From the NCBI RefSeq assembly GCF_000276605.1, contig NZ_AKJX01000164.1:1-64000 (forward strand): a stretch of DNA of 64,000 nt, read 5' to 3'. The notes below the pieces were generated by a model, which saw only the letters and a program-made list of their open reading frames with translations, did no database searches and was not told where the DNA came from. Numbering within the stretch: position 1 is the first letter of the stretch; every line of letters begins with the position of its first letter. The position numbers and the translations under genes were made by a program. Below are positions 26,656 to 36,069 of this stretch, one piece after another. The DNA is from Acidovorax sp. CF316 (GTDB lineage: Bacteria; Pseudomonadota; Gammaproteobacteria; Burkholderiales; Burkholderiaceae_C).

Positions 26656-27657
26656 GTGAACTCCTTCATGCAACCCAATCGCCGCCACATCCTCAACGCC
26701 GGCCTCGGGCTGGGCCTGGCGGGCCTTGCGCCGCTGGCGGCCCGCGCCGACGACAAGTTTCCATCGCGCCCCATCACGCTGGTCGTGCCCTTCCCGCCCG
26801 GCGGCTCGGTGGACATCATGGCGCGCCAGTATTCGGAGCCGCTGTCGCGCATCCTGGGTGTGCCCATCGTGGTCGAAAACCGCGCCGGTGCGGGCGGATC
26901 GGTCGCCTCGCTGGCCGTGGCACGCGCCAAGCCCGATGGCTACACCCTGGTCGTGTCCTCGCAGAGCAGCCACCTGGCCAACCCGCTGACACAGCCCAAG
27001 GTGGGCTACGACCCGATCAAGGATTTCGAGAACATCGCCATCCTGGGCCGCCAGCCCAATGCGCTGGTGGTGCATTCCAGCCTGCCCATCAAGTCCGTCA
27101 AGGAGTTCGTCGACTACGCCAAGAAGAACCCGGGCAAGCTCAACTACGGCAGCGGCGGCATCGGCAGCATGGGCCAGCTCAACGTGGAGATGTTCAAGGC
27201 CGTCACGGGCGTCTTCACCACGCACATCCCCTACCGCGGCGGCACGCCGCTGATCACCGCCGTGCTGGCCAACGAGGTGCAGTTCATCCTGGACAACCTG
27301 GTCATCATGCTGCCGCACGTGCAGTCGGGCAAGGTGCGCGCCCTGGCCGTGGCCTCCGACCAGCGCCTTCCGCAGCTGCCCGACGTGCCCACGATGGCCG
27401 AGGCCGGCTACCCCGAGCTCAACCTCACCTCCTGGACGGGTCTGGCCGCGCCGGGCGGTACGCCCGACGCCATCGTGCAGACCCTGTACAAGGCCGTGCG
27501 CCAGGCGGCCACGGCGCCGGCCATGGTGGCCAATCTCAAGGAGCGCGGCGTGATCGTGCCCGAGGAGATGGGCCCCGCGGCCTTCGAGAAGATGATGGCC
27601 GAGCGCATGGTGAAGTTCGGCGACGTGGTGCGCAAGGCCGGCATCACCGCCGAGTGA
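26656..27657 (+). CDS. Bug-family tripartite tricarboxylate-type solute-binding protein
   Basis: A periplasmic binding protein of about 333 residues. The signal peptide has an NRRHILNAG stretch (possibly Tat) and ends [26 protein letters not shown], the [11 protein letters not shown] motif and [13 protein letters not shown] are diagnostic of the Bug family, which is strongly expanded in Burkholderiales. GTG at 26656 with GAGAAG upstream is preferred; ATG at 26620 and ATG at 26668 are alternatives. There are no TctAB membrane genes nearby, as is common for orphan Bug proteins. Pairing with the peptidase suggests a peptide or amino-acid derivative as ligand, which is inference. Confidence 0.85.
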   Translation: MNSFMQPNRRHILNAGLGLGLAGLAPLAARADDKFPSRPITLVVPFPPGGSVDIMARQYSEPLSRILGVPIVVENRAGAGGSVASLAVARAKPDGYTLVVSSQSSHLANPLTQPKVGYDPIKDFENIAILGRQPNALVVHSSLPIKSVKEFVDYAKKNPGKLNYGSGGIGSMGQLNVEMFKAVTGVFTTHIPYRGGTPLITAVLANEVQFILDNLVIMLPHVQSGKVRALAVASDQRLPQLPDVPTMAEAGYPELNLTSWTGLAAPGGTPDAIVQTLYKAVRQAATAPAMVANLKERGVIVPEEMGPAAFEKMMAERMVKFGDVVRKAGITAE

Positions 27658-27704
27658 CCTGCGCAGGGCAGGGGGCGGTGGCCGGGAATGGGACAATAGC
27701 GCCC

Positions 27705-28751
27705 ATGACCGCAGCAGCCCCCACCAACACCCTCACCATCACCCGCCCCGACGACTGGCACCTGCACGTGCGCGACGGGGAGCCCCTGCGCACCGTGGTG
27801 CCGCACACGGCCGCCCAGTTCGGCCGCGCCATCATCATGCCCAACCTGCGCCCGCCCGTGACCACGGCCGAGCAGGCCCTGGCCTACAAGCAGCGCATCC
27901 TGGCCGCCGTGCCCGCGGGCGTGCAGTTCGAGCCGCTGATGACGCTGTACCTCACCGACAACCTGCCGCCCGAGGAAATCGTGCGCGCACGCGAAGCCGG
28001 CGTGGTCGCGGCCAAGCTCTACCCGGCCGGCGCCACCACCAACAGCGATGCCGGCGTGACCGACCTGCGCAAGACCTACAAGACCCTCGAAGCCATGCAG
28101 AAGAGCGGCATGCTGCTCTTGGTGCACGGCGAGGTGACCAGCAGCGACATCGACCTGTTCGACCGCGAAGCGGTGTTCATCGAGCAGCAACTGATCCCGC
28201 TGCGCCGCGATTTCCCTGAGCTGAAGATCGTCTTCGAGCACATCACCACCAAGGATGCGGCCGACTACGTCAATGCCTCCGACCGCTTCACGGCCGCCAC
28301 CATCACGGCGCACCACCTGCTGTACAACCGCAACGCCATCTTCATCGGCGGCGTGCGCCCGCACTACTACTGCCTGCCCGTGCTCAAGCGCGAAACCCAC
28401 CGCGTGGCCCTGGTGCAGGCCGCCGCCAGCGGCAGCGTCAAGTTCTTCCTGGGCACCGACAGCGCCCCGCACCCCGCGCACCTCAAGGAGCATGCCAGCG
28501 GTTGTGCCGGCTGCTACACCGCCCATGCAGCGATGGAGATGTACGCCGAGGCCTTCGACAACGCGGGTGCCCTGGACAAGCTGGAGGCTTTCGCCAGCTT
28601 CAACGGCGCCGACTTCTACGGCCTGCCGCGCAACACCGGCACCATCACGCTGCGCCGCGAATCCTGGACGCCACCGGACAGCTTCGCTTTCGGCGAGGCC
28701 GAGCTCAAGCCTTTGCGCGCGGGTGAAGCGCTGCCGTGGCGGCTGGTCTAG
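27705..28751 (+). CDS. pyrC: Dihydroorotase
   Basis: A 348-residue class II dihydroorotase, catalysing ring closure of carbamoyl-aspartate in pyrimidine synthesis. Metal-binding HLHVRDG is near residue 18, the carbamylated Lys is in [19 protein letters not shown], further ligands are in [11 protein letters not shown] and FEHITTKD, and the catalytic Asp in GTDSAPH. The length equals E. coli PyrC. It overlaps the next gene by 16 bp. Confidence 0.96.
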   Translation: MTAAAPTNTLTITRPDDWHLHVRDGEPLRTVVPHTAAQFGRAIIMPNLRPPVTTAEQALAYKQRILAAVPAGVQFEPLMTLYLTDNLPPEEIVRAREAGVVAAKLYPAGATTNSDAGVTDLRKTYKTLEAMQKSGMLLLVHGEVTSSDIDLFDREAVFIEQQLIPLRRDFPELKIVFEHITTKDAADYVNASDRFTAATITAHHLLYNRNAIFIGGVRPHYYCLPVLKRETHRVALVQAAASGSVKFFLGTDSAPHPAHLKEHASGCAGCYTAHAAMEMYAEAFDNAGALDKLEAFASFNGADFYGLPRNTGTITLRRESWTPPDSFAFGEAELKPLRAGEALPWRLV

Positions 28752-29479
28752 AAGGCATCGACTGGGCAGCCGCCTGGCTGGCCCCGTACCGCGCCACTGG
28801 AGAGGCAGTGGCGCAGCAGGTGCTGTCACAAGGTGCGCCCGTGCACCAGGCACTGCAATGCACTGCGGCGCCCGTGCAGTTCGTTCCCCAGGATGACCTG
28901 CCCGAGGGCGCGGCCTACGAGCAGCACATCTTCGACACCCGCCGCGTGCCCACGCGCGAGAACCTGCACGACTTCTTCAACGGCCTGGTGTGGCTGCATT
29001 TCCCGCGGGCCAAGCGGCGGCTGAACGGGTTGCAGGCCGGCGCCATCGCCGCGCACGGGATTGGTGCGGTGCGCGGCCCGCTGCGCGACGCGCTCACCGT
29101 GTTCGACGAGAACGGCGCCTTGCTCGATGCGCCCGCGCCGATCTGGCAGGCGCTGCAGGCGCGCGAGTGGACGCGCTTGTTCGTGGACCTGCGCCCACTG
29201 TGGCGCGAGGCGCGGTTGCTGTTGTTCGGCCATGCGCTGCTGGAAAAGCTGGTGGCGCCCCGCAAACCCATCGTGGCCCATGTCTACCGAACCCAGTGCG
29301 CTATGGATTCGACAACTGATGCCGACGCCTGGCTGGCGCAGCAGATGGAGCCGGGGCACTGGGCCGGCAAACCCTTCACCCCGCTGCCGGTGCTGGGTGT
29401 ACCGGGTTGGTGGCCGGCGAATGAAGATCCGCAGTTCTACGCGGACCCGCAGGTGTTCCGCCCCCCTCGCAGCGCCTAA
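28736..29479 (+). CDS. DUF3025 domain-containing protein
   Basis: A 247-residue cytosolic protein recognised as DUF3025 by [21 protein letters not shown] and [15 protein letters not shown], plus the C-terminal [20 protein letters not shown]. Function of the family is unknown; it is often next to pyrC in betaproteobacteria. It starts at a GTG inside the pyrC 3' end and is translationally coupled to it. Confidence 0.8.
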   Translation: MAAGLEGIDWAAAWLAPYRATGEAVAQQVLSQGAPVHQALQCTAAPVQFVPQDDLPEGAAYEQHIFDTRRVPTRENLHDFFNGLVWLHFPRAKRRLNGLQAGAIAAHGIGAVRGPLRDALTVFDENGALLDAPAPIWQALQAREWTRLFVDLRPLWREARLLLFGHALLEKLVAPRKPIVAHVYRTQCAMDSTTDADAWLAQQMEPGHWAGKPFTPLPVLGVPGWWPANEDPQFYADPQVFRPPRSA

Positions 29480-29614
29480 TTCCCGTCGGCGACTGTGTGA
29501 TAAGGGCCTTTTCTCGATTCGCCCTACCATACCGCGACGGGAAACTGCGGCGTGCGGTCCCTGGGAGGCTGGCGCTTGAATCGCGCCGGCCCACCCCCCA
29601 TCTAGGCCGCAGTT
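29480..29614 (+). promoter_or_regulatory. Structured leader upstream of htpX (two large hairpins)
   Basis: Two long-range inverted repeats abut. TTCCCGTCG (29480-29488) pairs perfectly with CGACGGGAA (29535-29543), and inside it AGGGC pairs with GCCCT. AACTGCGGC (29543-29551) pairs perfectly with GCCGCAGTT (29606-29614), and inside it GGCGC pairs with GCGCC. The ribosome site GGAGAG near 29629 lies outside both. This looks like a folded RNA rather than an operator, either an untranslated-leader regulator or a separate small RNA. I do not recognise a known riboswitch class. Confidence 0.55.
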
Positions 29615-29642
29615 CCTTGTCTACCCACGGAGAGAACAGAAC

Positions 29643-30518
29643 ATGAAGCGGATTATTTTGTTTGTACTGACCAACCTGGCCGTCGTCGTCGTGCTGGGGG
29701 TGGTGGCGAGCTTGCTGGGCGTGAACCGCTACCTCACGGCCAACGGGCTGAACCTGGGCGCGCTGCTCGGCTTTGCGCTCATCATGGGCTTTGGCGGCGC
29801 GATCATCTCGCTGCTGATCAGCAAGCCCATGGCCAAGTGGACCTCGGGCGTGCGCGTGATCGACGGCTCCGGTTCGGCCGATGAGCGCTGGATCGTTGAG
29901 ACCGTGCGCAAGTTCGCCGACCAGGCGAAGATCGGCATGCCCGAAGTCGGCATCTTCGAAGGCGACCCGAACGCCTTCGCCACGGGTGCCTTCAAGAACT
30001 CGGCGCTGGTCGCCGTGTCCACCGGCCTGCTGCAGGGCATGACGCGCGAAGAGGTCGAGGCGGTGATCGGCCACGAGGTGGCCCACATCGCCAACGGCGA
30101 CATGGTCACCATGACGCTGATCCAGGGCGTGATGAACACCTTCGTGGTGTTCCTGTCGCGTGTCATCGGCTACGCGGTCGACAGCTTCCTGCGCAAGAAC
30201 GACGAGAACAGCTCGGGCCCCGGCATTGGCTACTACGTGACCACCATCGTGCTCGACATCGTGCTGGGCTTTGCCGCGGCCATCATCGTGGCCTGGTTCA
30301 GCCGCCAGCGCGAGTTCCGTGCCGACGCAGGCGCCGCCCAGCTGATGGGCCGCCGCCAGCCCATGATCAACGCCCTGGCCCGCCTGGGCGGCATGCACCC
30401 GGGTGAGCTGCCCAAGAGCGTGGCCGCCATGGGCATCGCCGGCGGTATCGGCAAGCTGTTCAGCACCCACCCGCCCATCGAGGAGCGCATTGCGGCGCTG
30501 CAGAACAAGCAGGGGTGA
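29643..30518 (+). CDS. htpX: Membrane zinc protease HtpX
   Basis: A 291-residue inner-membrane M48 peptidase of the heat-shock/quality-control type. Two N-terminal helices are followed by the zinc motif [12 protein letters not shown] (about residues 140-151), two more helices and the third ligand in [14 protein letters not shown]. It degrades misfolded membrane proteins together with FtsH. The length is standard. A structured leader of about 135 nt precedes it and a strong terminator follows, so it is monocistronic. Confidence 0.96.
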   Translation: MKRIILFVLTNLAVVVVLGVVASLLGVNRYLTANGLNLGALLGFALIMGFGGAIISLLISKPMAKWTSGVRVIDGSGSADERWIVETVRKFADQAKIGMPEVGIFEGDPNAFATGAFKNSALVAVSTGLLQGMTREEVEAVIGHEVAHIANGDMVTMTLIQGVMNTFVVFLSRVIGYAVDSFLRKNDENSSGPGIGYYVTTIVLDIVLGFAAAIIVAWFSRQREFRADAGAAQLMGRRQPMINALARLGGMHPGELPKSVAAMGIAGGIGKLFSTHPPIEERIAALQNKQG

Positions 30519-30558
30519 TGCAACGCACGGCCCGGGCCGTGCTGCTTGAGCGGAACCG

Positions 30559-30595
30559 AAAAAAGCCGCCGGGTGCAAGCCCGGCGGCTTTTTCT
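30559..30595. terminator. Bidirectional terminator between htpX and the SDR gene
   Basis: GCCGCCGGG pairs with CCCGGCGGC around a 6-nt loop. A-run before and T-run after the stem make it functional for htpX (plus) and for the convergent SDR-thiolase unit (minus). Confidence 0.9.
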
Positions 30596-30613
30596 TTTTC
30601 GGATCGGCCGGCT

Positions 30614-31312
30614 TCAGCCTGCGTAGGCGGGGGTGGCGCTGGACAGTGATTGCTTCACATGCCGCGTGGTGTCGTCCGCCAGCACTTCGGCGAGGCCTGC
30701 CTCCACGCCCTGCAGCGCCAGGCGCGCGACGTCGAGCGGTGCGGCCTTGGGGGCATCCAGGCCGCGCGCCATGTCGGTGTCCATGTAGGCCACATGCAGG
30801 CTGGTCACCTGCGTGCCCTGGTCGCGCAGTTCACTGCGCAGGCCGTTGCTCAGCGACCAGGCGGCCGCCTTGGACGCGCTGTAGGTGGCTGCGCCGGGAA
30901 TCGTGAGCCAGCTCAGCACCGACAGCACGTTGAGCACCGCGCCGCCGCCGTTGGCCTGGAGCACCGGAGCAAAGGCCTGCGCCACGGCCCAGAGGCCGAA
31001 GAAGTTGGTCTCGAACTCGGCGCGTGCCGCCGCCATGGCATCGGGCGTGCCCAGGAAGCTCGATCCGCGCGAGATGCCGCTGTTGTTCACCAGCAGCGTC
31101 ACATCGGGACAGGCGGTCACGGCTGCGGCGATCTGGGCGGGGTTGGTGACATCGAGCTGCACGGGGATGACGCCGGGCAAGGTCACGGTGGCGGGGTCGC
31201 GAGCGGCCGCGTAGACCTTGCGGGCACCCGCGGCGAGGGCCGCCTGGGCAAAGGCCAGGCCCAGGCCGCGGTTGGCACCGGTGATGAAGACGACGGAGTT
31301 CTGAAGGTTCAT
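30614..31312 (-). CDS. Short-chain dehydrogenase/reductase
   Basis: A 232-residue classical SDR. The cofactor motif TGANRGLGLA is at residues 11-20, NNSGISRG in the Asn-Asn-Ala-Gly position, and catalytic Ser plus YSASK follow (LSVLSWLTIPGAATYSASK). It oxidises or reduces an alcohol/ketone with NAD(P). It is the downstream gene of the thiolase pair, 49 bp after it, and should fall under the same TetR regulator. Confidence 0.88.
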   Translation of the reverse strand: MNLQNSVVFITGANRGLGLAFAQAALAAGARKVYAAARDPATVTLPGVIPVQLDVTNPAQIAAAVTACPDVTLLVNNSGISRGSSFLGTPDAMAAARAEFETNFFGLWAVAQAFAPVLQANGGGAVLNVLSVLSWLTIPGAATYSASKAAAWSLSNGLRSELRDQGTQVTSLHVAYMDTDMARGLDAPKAAPLDVARLALQGVEAGLAEVLADDTTRHVKQSLSSATPAYAG

Positions 31313-31361
31313 GGAAGCAGTCCTTGGAGGAAAAGGGAGGGGGAGAAGGTGGGCGCGGCGG

Positions 31362-32495
31362 TCACAGTGCCTGCAGCACCGTGGCAATGCCCTGGCCGCC
31401 GCCGATGCACTGCGTGGCCAGCGCGTAGCGCCCGCCCTGGCGCTGCAGCAGGGCGGCGGCCTTGCCGGTGATGCGCGCGCCCGTGGCGCCCAGCGGGTGG
31501 CCGATGGCCATGCCGCCGCCGTCGAGGTTGATGGCCTCGGGCTTGAGGCCCAGTTCGCGGATGCAGGCCAGGGCCTGGGAGGCAAAGGCCTCGTTGATCT
31601 CGACCACGTCCATGTCGGCCGCGGTCAGGCCGGCGCGGGCCAAGGCCTTGCGCGATGCGGGAATGGGGCCCAGGCCCATGAAGGCCGGGTCCACACCTGC
31701 CGTGGCCATGGCCACGATGCGGGCCAGCGGGGCGAGGCCGTGGCGCGCGGCATAGGCCTCGCTGGTCACCAGCACGGCGGCAGCGCCATCGGTCAGCGGC
31801 GACGAGGTGCCGGCCGTCACCGAGCCGGTTTCACGGAAGGCGGGCTTGAGTCCGGCCAGGGCTTCGAGCGAAGTGCCGGGGCGGATGCAGCCGTCCTCGG
31901 CCACCACCTGGCCGTCGGGCAGTGCGATGGGCACGATCTCGCTGCGCAGCAGGCCGGCCTCGCGCGCGGCGGCGGCCTTGCGGTGTGACTCGAAGGCCAG
32001 TTGTTCCTGGTCGGTGCGCGACACCGCATGGCGCTCGGCCACGTTCTCGGCCGTCTCGCCCATGGAGATATAGGCATCGGTCTCTTCGTACAGCACCGGG
32101 TGGGGCGAGAAGCTCAGGCCGCCCTGCGGCACCATGGTCATCGACTCGATGCCTAGGCACAGGTAGGCATCGCCGAGGCCGGCCTCGATCTGTGCGGCGG
32201 CGATGTGCACCGCCGACATGGACGAGCCGCAAAAGCGGTTCACCGTCATGCCGCCGACCTCGTGCGGCAGCCCGGCCAGCAGCGATGCGATGCGCGCGAT
32301 GTTGTTGCCCTGCGCGCCCTCGGGGTAGGCGCAGCCGGCGATCACGTCGTCCAGCGTGGCCGGGTCGATGCCGGTGCGCTGCACCAGCTCCTTGATGAGT
32401 TCGGCGGCCAGGGTGTCGGGCCGCACTGGGGCCAATGCGCCCTTGCGGGCGAAGTGGAAGGGGGTGCGGGCGTACGCGGAGATCAAGGCTTTCAT
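31362..32495 (-). CDS. Acetyl-CoA C-acyltransferase (thiolase)
   Basis: A 377-residue degradative-type thiolase. The nucleophilic Cys is in RFCGSSMSAVHIAAA (about residue 86), the His in GMAIGHPLGATGAR and the second Cys in CIGGGQGIAT. It splits 3-oxoacyl-CoA with CoA, the last step of beta-oxidation. ATG at 32495 is preferred over a TTG six bases earlier. Divergent from a TetR regulator across a gap holding two operator-like palindromes; no FadB-type partner is adjacent. Confidence 0.92.
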   Translation of the reverse strand: MKALISAYARTPFHFARKGALAPVRPDTLAAELIKELVQRTGIDPATLDDVIAGCAYPEGAQGNNIARIASLLAGLPHEVGGMTVNRFCGSSMSAVHIAAAQIEAGLGDAYLCLGIESMTMVPQGGLSFSPHPVLYEETDAYISMGETAENVAERHAVSRTDQEQLAFESHRKAAAAREAGLLRSEIVPIALPDGQVVAEDGCIRPGTSLEALAGLKPAFRETGSVTAGTSSPLTDGAAAVLVTSEAYAARHGLAPLARIVAMATAGVDPAFMGLGPIPASRKALARAGLTAADMDVVEINEAFASQALACIRELGLKPEAINLDGGGMAIGHPLGATGARITGKAAALLQRQGGRYALATQCIGGGQGIATVLQAL

Positions 32496-32516
32496 GGGCA
32501 AGTCCCGGTTGGTTAG

Positions 32517-32556
32517 ATGTCAATCGACATGAATAAATATAAATGTCAATCAACAT
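32517..32556. promoter_or_regulatory. Pair of operator-like palindromes between thiolase and tetR
   Basis: ATGTCAATCGACAT (32517-32530) is a perfect ATGTC-N4-GACAT palindrome. ATGTCAATCAACAT (32543-32556) repeats it with one change. Centres are 26 bp apart, two and a half helical turns. They fill the short AT-rich divergent gap where both promoters must lie, so they are the expected TetR binding sites. Confidence 0.7.
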
Positions 32557-32586
32557 GTAAAATAAGTCAAGCACCAGGAGGCAACC

Positions 32587-33168
32587 ATGAAAGTGACAAG
32601 GGCGCAGGCCGAGGCCAACCGCGAACGCATCGTCGATGTGGCAGGCGAGTTGTTCCGCGAAAAAGGTTTCGATGGCATCGGCCTGAACGAGTTGATGCAG
32701 GCCGCCGGGCTGACGCGGGGCGGCTTCTATGGGCATTTCGAGTCCAAGGACGAACTGGCCAGCCTAGCATGTGAGCGCGCACTCTCGGCCAACAACCATT
32801 ACTGGGAGGAGCTGTCTGCCAAGCCGCCGGCCGAGGCGTTGCAGGCGCTGGTGGGCTTCTACCTTTCGGACCTGCACTGCCAGCGCCTGGCCAATGGCTG
32901 TGCGATGGCCGCGCTGGCCGGCGATGTGGCCCGTGCCGGTCCTTCGCTGCAGGGTCCCTTCGAGGCGGGTGTCGAGAATTTTCTGCGGGTGCTGGAGCCG
33001 CTGATGCAGGCCGATGGCCCGGAAGAGCGCAGGGAGCAGGCCCTGTCCACCTTGTCGCAGCTGGTCGGATCCCTGGTGCTGGCGCGGGCCGTCCGCAGCC
33101 CGGAACTGTCGAGGGACCTGCGTGCCGCGGCGGGTGCTGCGGTGATGAGGGAGCACGCGGCTGGATGA
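32587..33168 (+). CDS. TetR family transcriptional regulator
   Basis: A 193-residue regulator. The TetR helix-turn-helix is NELMQAAGLTRGGFYGHFESKDEL-type, seen here around residues 35-58, with the all-helical ligand domain after it. The C-terminal GCAMAALAGDVARAG belongs to a subgroup often found beside thiolase or SDR genes. AGGAGG precedes the ATG. It probably represses the divergent thiolase-SDR operon and itself. Confidence 0.9.
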   Translation: MKVTRAQAEANRERIVDVAGELFREKGFDGIGLNELMQAAGLTRGGFYGHFESKDELASLACERALSANNHYWEELSAKPPAEALQALVGFYLSDLHCQRLANGCAMAALAGDVARAGPSLQGPFEAGVENFLRVLEPLMQADGPEERREQALSTLSQLVGSLVLARAVRSPELSRDLRAAAGAAVMREHAAG

Positions 33169-33303
33169 TTTTGGGGCTTTTGCCAGCCACAGGGATGGTC
33201 GGGAGCAGATGGTGCTCAAGTCGGTGCTATGGATTGACGATATAAGGGAAAACCCGGGTCATTGGCTGTGCGCTGCCCCGGACCTCTTTGATTGAACGAA
33301 CAG

Positions 33304-34884
33304 ATGCCCACCATGTCCCTCTCCCAGACGCGTGTCGCGTTCCGCCTGGCCCTGGCCTTTGGCGTCGTCTGCCTTGTCATGTCCCTGTCGGCCGCCGTGG
33401 GCATCTGGCGCTTGGCGGAGCTGCAGGACATCGCCGATGACCTGGGCGGCAACTCCTCCGAGCGTGCCCTGCTGGCGCGCGAGCTGCATGCCATCGTGGT
33501 GCTCAGCTCGGTGCGCGCCGAGACGCTGCTGGAGATCGACAACCCGGCCTATGCGGCACGCATCGATGCCGACCGCAAAGTCACCTCCGCCCGTTCCAGT
33601 GAGGTGCGCAAGCGGCTCGACGAACTGGCCGAAGACCCGCAGTCTCAGCGCCTCTTCGATGCCATCGACAAGGCGGGCAACCAGTTCCGCAGCGTGCGCG
33701 ACGACCTGGTCAAGCGCCGCAAGGCGGGCGAGGCCCTGCCCGCCGACGCCATATCCGGCAGCCTGCGCCCTGCCGCCGACGCCTATGCGAAGGCGGTGGA
33801 CGAACTGGCCGAGTACCAGCGCCAGCGCGTGGCCGATGCGCGCGAGGCCGCCCTGCGCAGCGAACGGCAGGGCAAGCTGCTGCTGGCCGCGGGCTCGGCG
33901 GTGGGGCTGCTGCTGAGCCTGGTGTGTGCCTGGCTGCTGTCACGCTCTATCCTGCGGCCGCTGGCCCTGGCGTCGGGTGTGACCGACCGTATCGCCGAGG
34001 GCGACCTGACCTCGCACATCCCTGCCGTGGATGCTGGCAACCGCGATGAGCTGCAAGCCCTGATGGCCCGCCTGGGGGGCATGCAGGCGCGCCTGGCGAC
34101 ACTGGTCGTGGGCATGCGCGGGGCCAGCAGCTCGGTGGCCGATGCCAGCGGCGAGATTGCGGCGGGCAACAGCGACCTGTCGGCCCGCACGGAGCAGACG
34201 GCCTCCAACCTCGAGGAAATCGCGGCCAGCATGGAAGAGCTGCTGGCCACCGTGCGCCACAGCGCCGATGCCGCCGCGCAGGCCAGCAGCCTGGCGACCG
34301 GTGCCAGCGGCGTGGCCCAGCGCGGGCGCGAGGCGGTGGACCGCGTGGTGGGCACCATGGACGGCATCGCCCAGTCCTCGCGCCGCATTGCCGACATCAC
34401 CAGCGTGATCGACGGCATTGCCTTCCAGACCAACATCCTGGCGCTCAATGCCGCTGTGGAGGCTGCGCGGGCCGGCGAGCAGGGCCGCGGCTTTGCCGTG
34501 GTGGCCAGCGAGGTGCGCAGCCTGGCCCAGCGCTCGGCCACGGCCGCCAAGGAGATCGGTGGTCTGATCAGCGACAGCGTGCGCCAGGTGGACGAGGGCT
34601 CGGCCCTGGTGCACGCGGCCGGCGGCACCATGGGCGAGATCGTCGATTCGGTGAAGCAGGTGGCGACCATCATTGGCGAGATCAGCACGGCGGCGCGCGA
34701 GCAGACCACGGGCCTGAGCCAGGTGGGCGAGGCCGTCTCGCAGCTGGACCAGATGACGCAGCAGAACGCAGCGCTGGTGGAGGAATCGTCCGCCGCCGCC
34801 CAGGGCCTGCGCATGCAGGCACAGCAACTGGCCGAGCTGGTGGAAGCCTTCCGCCTGCCGGCCAGCACCATCGGGCTGCGCTGA
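33304..34884 (+). CDS. Methyl-accepting chemotaxis protein
   Basis: A 526-residue receptor with helix 1 at about residues 10-32, a periplasmic four-helix ligand domain, helix 2 around 190-212, a HAMP domain and a cytoplasmic signalling hairpin. The tip sequence [25 protein letters not shown] is split by the usual symmetry and is intact. It signals to CheA/CheW. The C-terminus lacks a CheR-docking pentapeptide. ATG at 33304 is chosen; another at 33313 is possible. Ligand unknown. Confidence 0.92.
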   Translation: MPTMSLSQTRVAFRLALAFGVVCLVMSLSAAVGIWRLAELQDIADDLGGNSSERALLARELHAIVVLSSVRAETLLEIDNPAYAARIDADRKVTSARSSEVRKRLDELAEDPQSQRLFDAIDKAGNQFRSVRDDLVKRRKAGEALPADAISGSLRPAADAYAKAVDELAEYQRQRVADAREAALRSERQGKLLLAAGSAVGLLLSLVCAWLLSRSILRPLALASGVTDRIAEGDLTSHIPAVDAGNRDELQALMARLGGMQARLATLVVGMRGASSSVADASGEIAAGNSDLSARTEQTASNLEEIAASMEELLATVRHSADAAAQASSLATGASGVAQRGREAVDRVVGTMDGIAQSSRRIADITSVIDGIAFQTNILALNAAVEAARAGEQGRGFAVVASEVRSLAQRSATAAKEIGGLISDSVRQVDEGSALVHAAGGTMGEIVDSVKQVATIIGEISTAAREQTTGLSQVGEAVSQLDQMTQQNAALVEESSAAAQGLRMQAQQLAELVEAFRLPASTIGLR

Positions 34885-34909
34885 GCCGGATTGCTCCCTT
34901 AGAACCTGT

Positions 34910-35962
34910 TCAGCCGCCCGCCACTTCCACCCGCCAGCGCCGGCGCGGCGCGCGCAAGGCGTGGCGCTTGCGGTACTCGGCCGGCGGCGTGCCGACATGG
35001 CGTACGAAGATGCGCCGAAAGGCGGCAGGGTCTGCGTAGCCGCAGGCCACGGCGATGCTGCTCACGCTCTCCAGCGTCACCTCGAGCATCACCTTTGCGC
35101 GTGCGCAGCGCAGGGCATGCAGGTAGTCGAGCGGCGACTGGGCCAGCTCGGCCTGGAAATGCCGCAGCAGGGTGCGCGTGCTCACCGAAGCGGCCTGCGC
35201 AAGGCGTTCCAGCGAATAGGGTTCCTCCAGATGGGCTTCCATCCAGGCGATCGCGCGGGCCAGGGTGCTGTCGCGCGTGGCGGGGATGTGCTGCTGGGCA
35301 TTGGCCTGCAGCGCCGCCTGCGCGCGCTGGTGGTCGGGTGCCATCACGGTGGCGAAGGCCCGGGCCAGTTCCTCGCCGAAGGCATGGCGCACCAGCGCGA
35401 TGGCCAGGTCCACCAGGTTGTGGGGCAGGGCGCCGCTGAGCCAGGGGCCATCGTCGGTCCAGTCCCGGCCCGGCACCAGCGCGATGCCGGGAAAGTCGCG
35501 CGCAAAGCCGGCCATGTAGAACCAGGGCAGGCTGGCCGTGCGCCCCTGCAGGCGACCGCTGGCCGCAGCCAGCCAAGCCCCGTCCCCCATGGTCAGCAGT
35601 TTCTGCCCGGCATCCACCGCAATGCCGACCTGGCGCACCAGCGCGGGGTGGCGCGCGACCACCTGGCGGATGGCCGGGATGTCGGCCGCGAGGAACGAGG
35701 GAATGAACACCGCCTGTGCCGAGCCCGGGGGGCCTTCGGTGGAAGGCATGGCCGTGGTGTAGTGGGACCAGGGCGCGGGAGCAGTGGGCAGGGGCCGGCC
35801 ATCGGCATCGAGGAGCCGCCAGTCCATGCGTGGAGCCTGGTTGCCCAAGCGCAGCCGGGCCAGCAGATTGGCGCTGCGCAGCAGGTCGATGAAGTGCAGT
35901 GCATTGCCCAGGGCGGACTCGGGTACCAGCGGAATGTCGATGCGGAAGGGAATGGTGGGCAT
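34910..35962 (-). CDS. GlxA family transcriptional regulator (DJ-1/PfpI-like plus AraC HTH)
   Basis: A 350-residue regulator. The N-terminal half (to about residue 200) is a glutamine-amidotransferase-like DJ-1/PfpI domain; the usual catalytic Cys position reads LPWFYMAGF without Cys, typical of regulators. The C-terminal AraC domain has LERLAQAASVSTRTLLRHFQ and IAVACGYADPAAFRRIFVRH. Divergent from the exported M20 amidohydrolase, which is the likely target. Confidence 0.87.
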   Translation of the reverse strand: MPTIPFRIDIPLVPESALGNALHFIDLLRSANLLARLRLGNQAPRMDWRLLDADGRPLPTAPAPWSHYTTAMPSTEGPPGSAQAVFIPSFLAADIPAIRQVVARHPALVRQVGIAVDAGQKLLTMGDGAWLAAASGRLQGRTASLPWFYMAGFARDFPGIALVPGRDWTDDGPWLSGALPHNLVDLAIALVRHAFGEELARAFATVMAPDHQRAQAALQANAQQHIPATRDSTLARAIAWMEAHLEEPYSLERLAQAASVSTRTLLRHFQAELAQSPLDYLHALRCARAKVMLEVTLESVSSIAVACGYADPAAFRRIFVRHVGTPPAEYRKRHALRAPRRRWRVEVAGG

Positions 35963-36069
35963 GGCGATATTGGCTTTGCAGATGGCGATTTTCGCTTGTC
36001 ATGAAACATCTGGCCACCCGTAGCATGAACGCTCGTTCTTTTTCTATCCCTCTGCACGGACCCCGCCTC

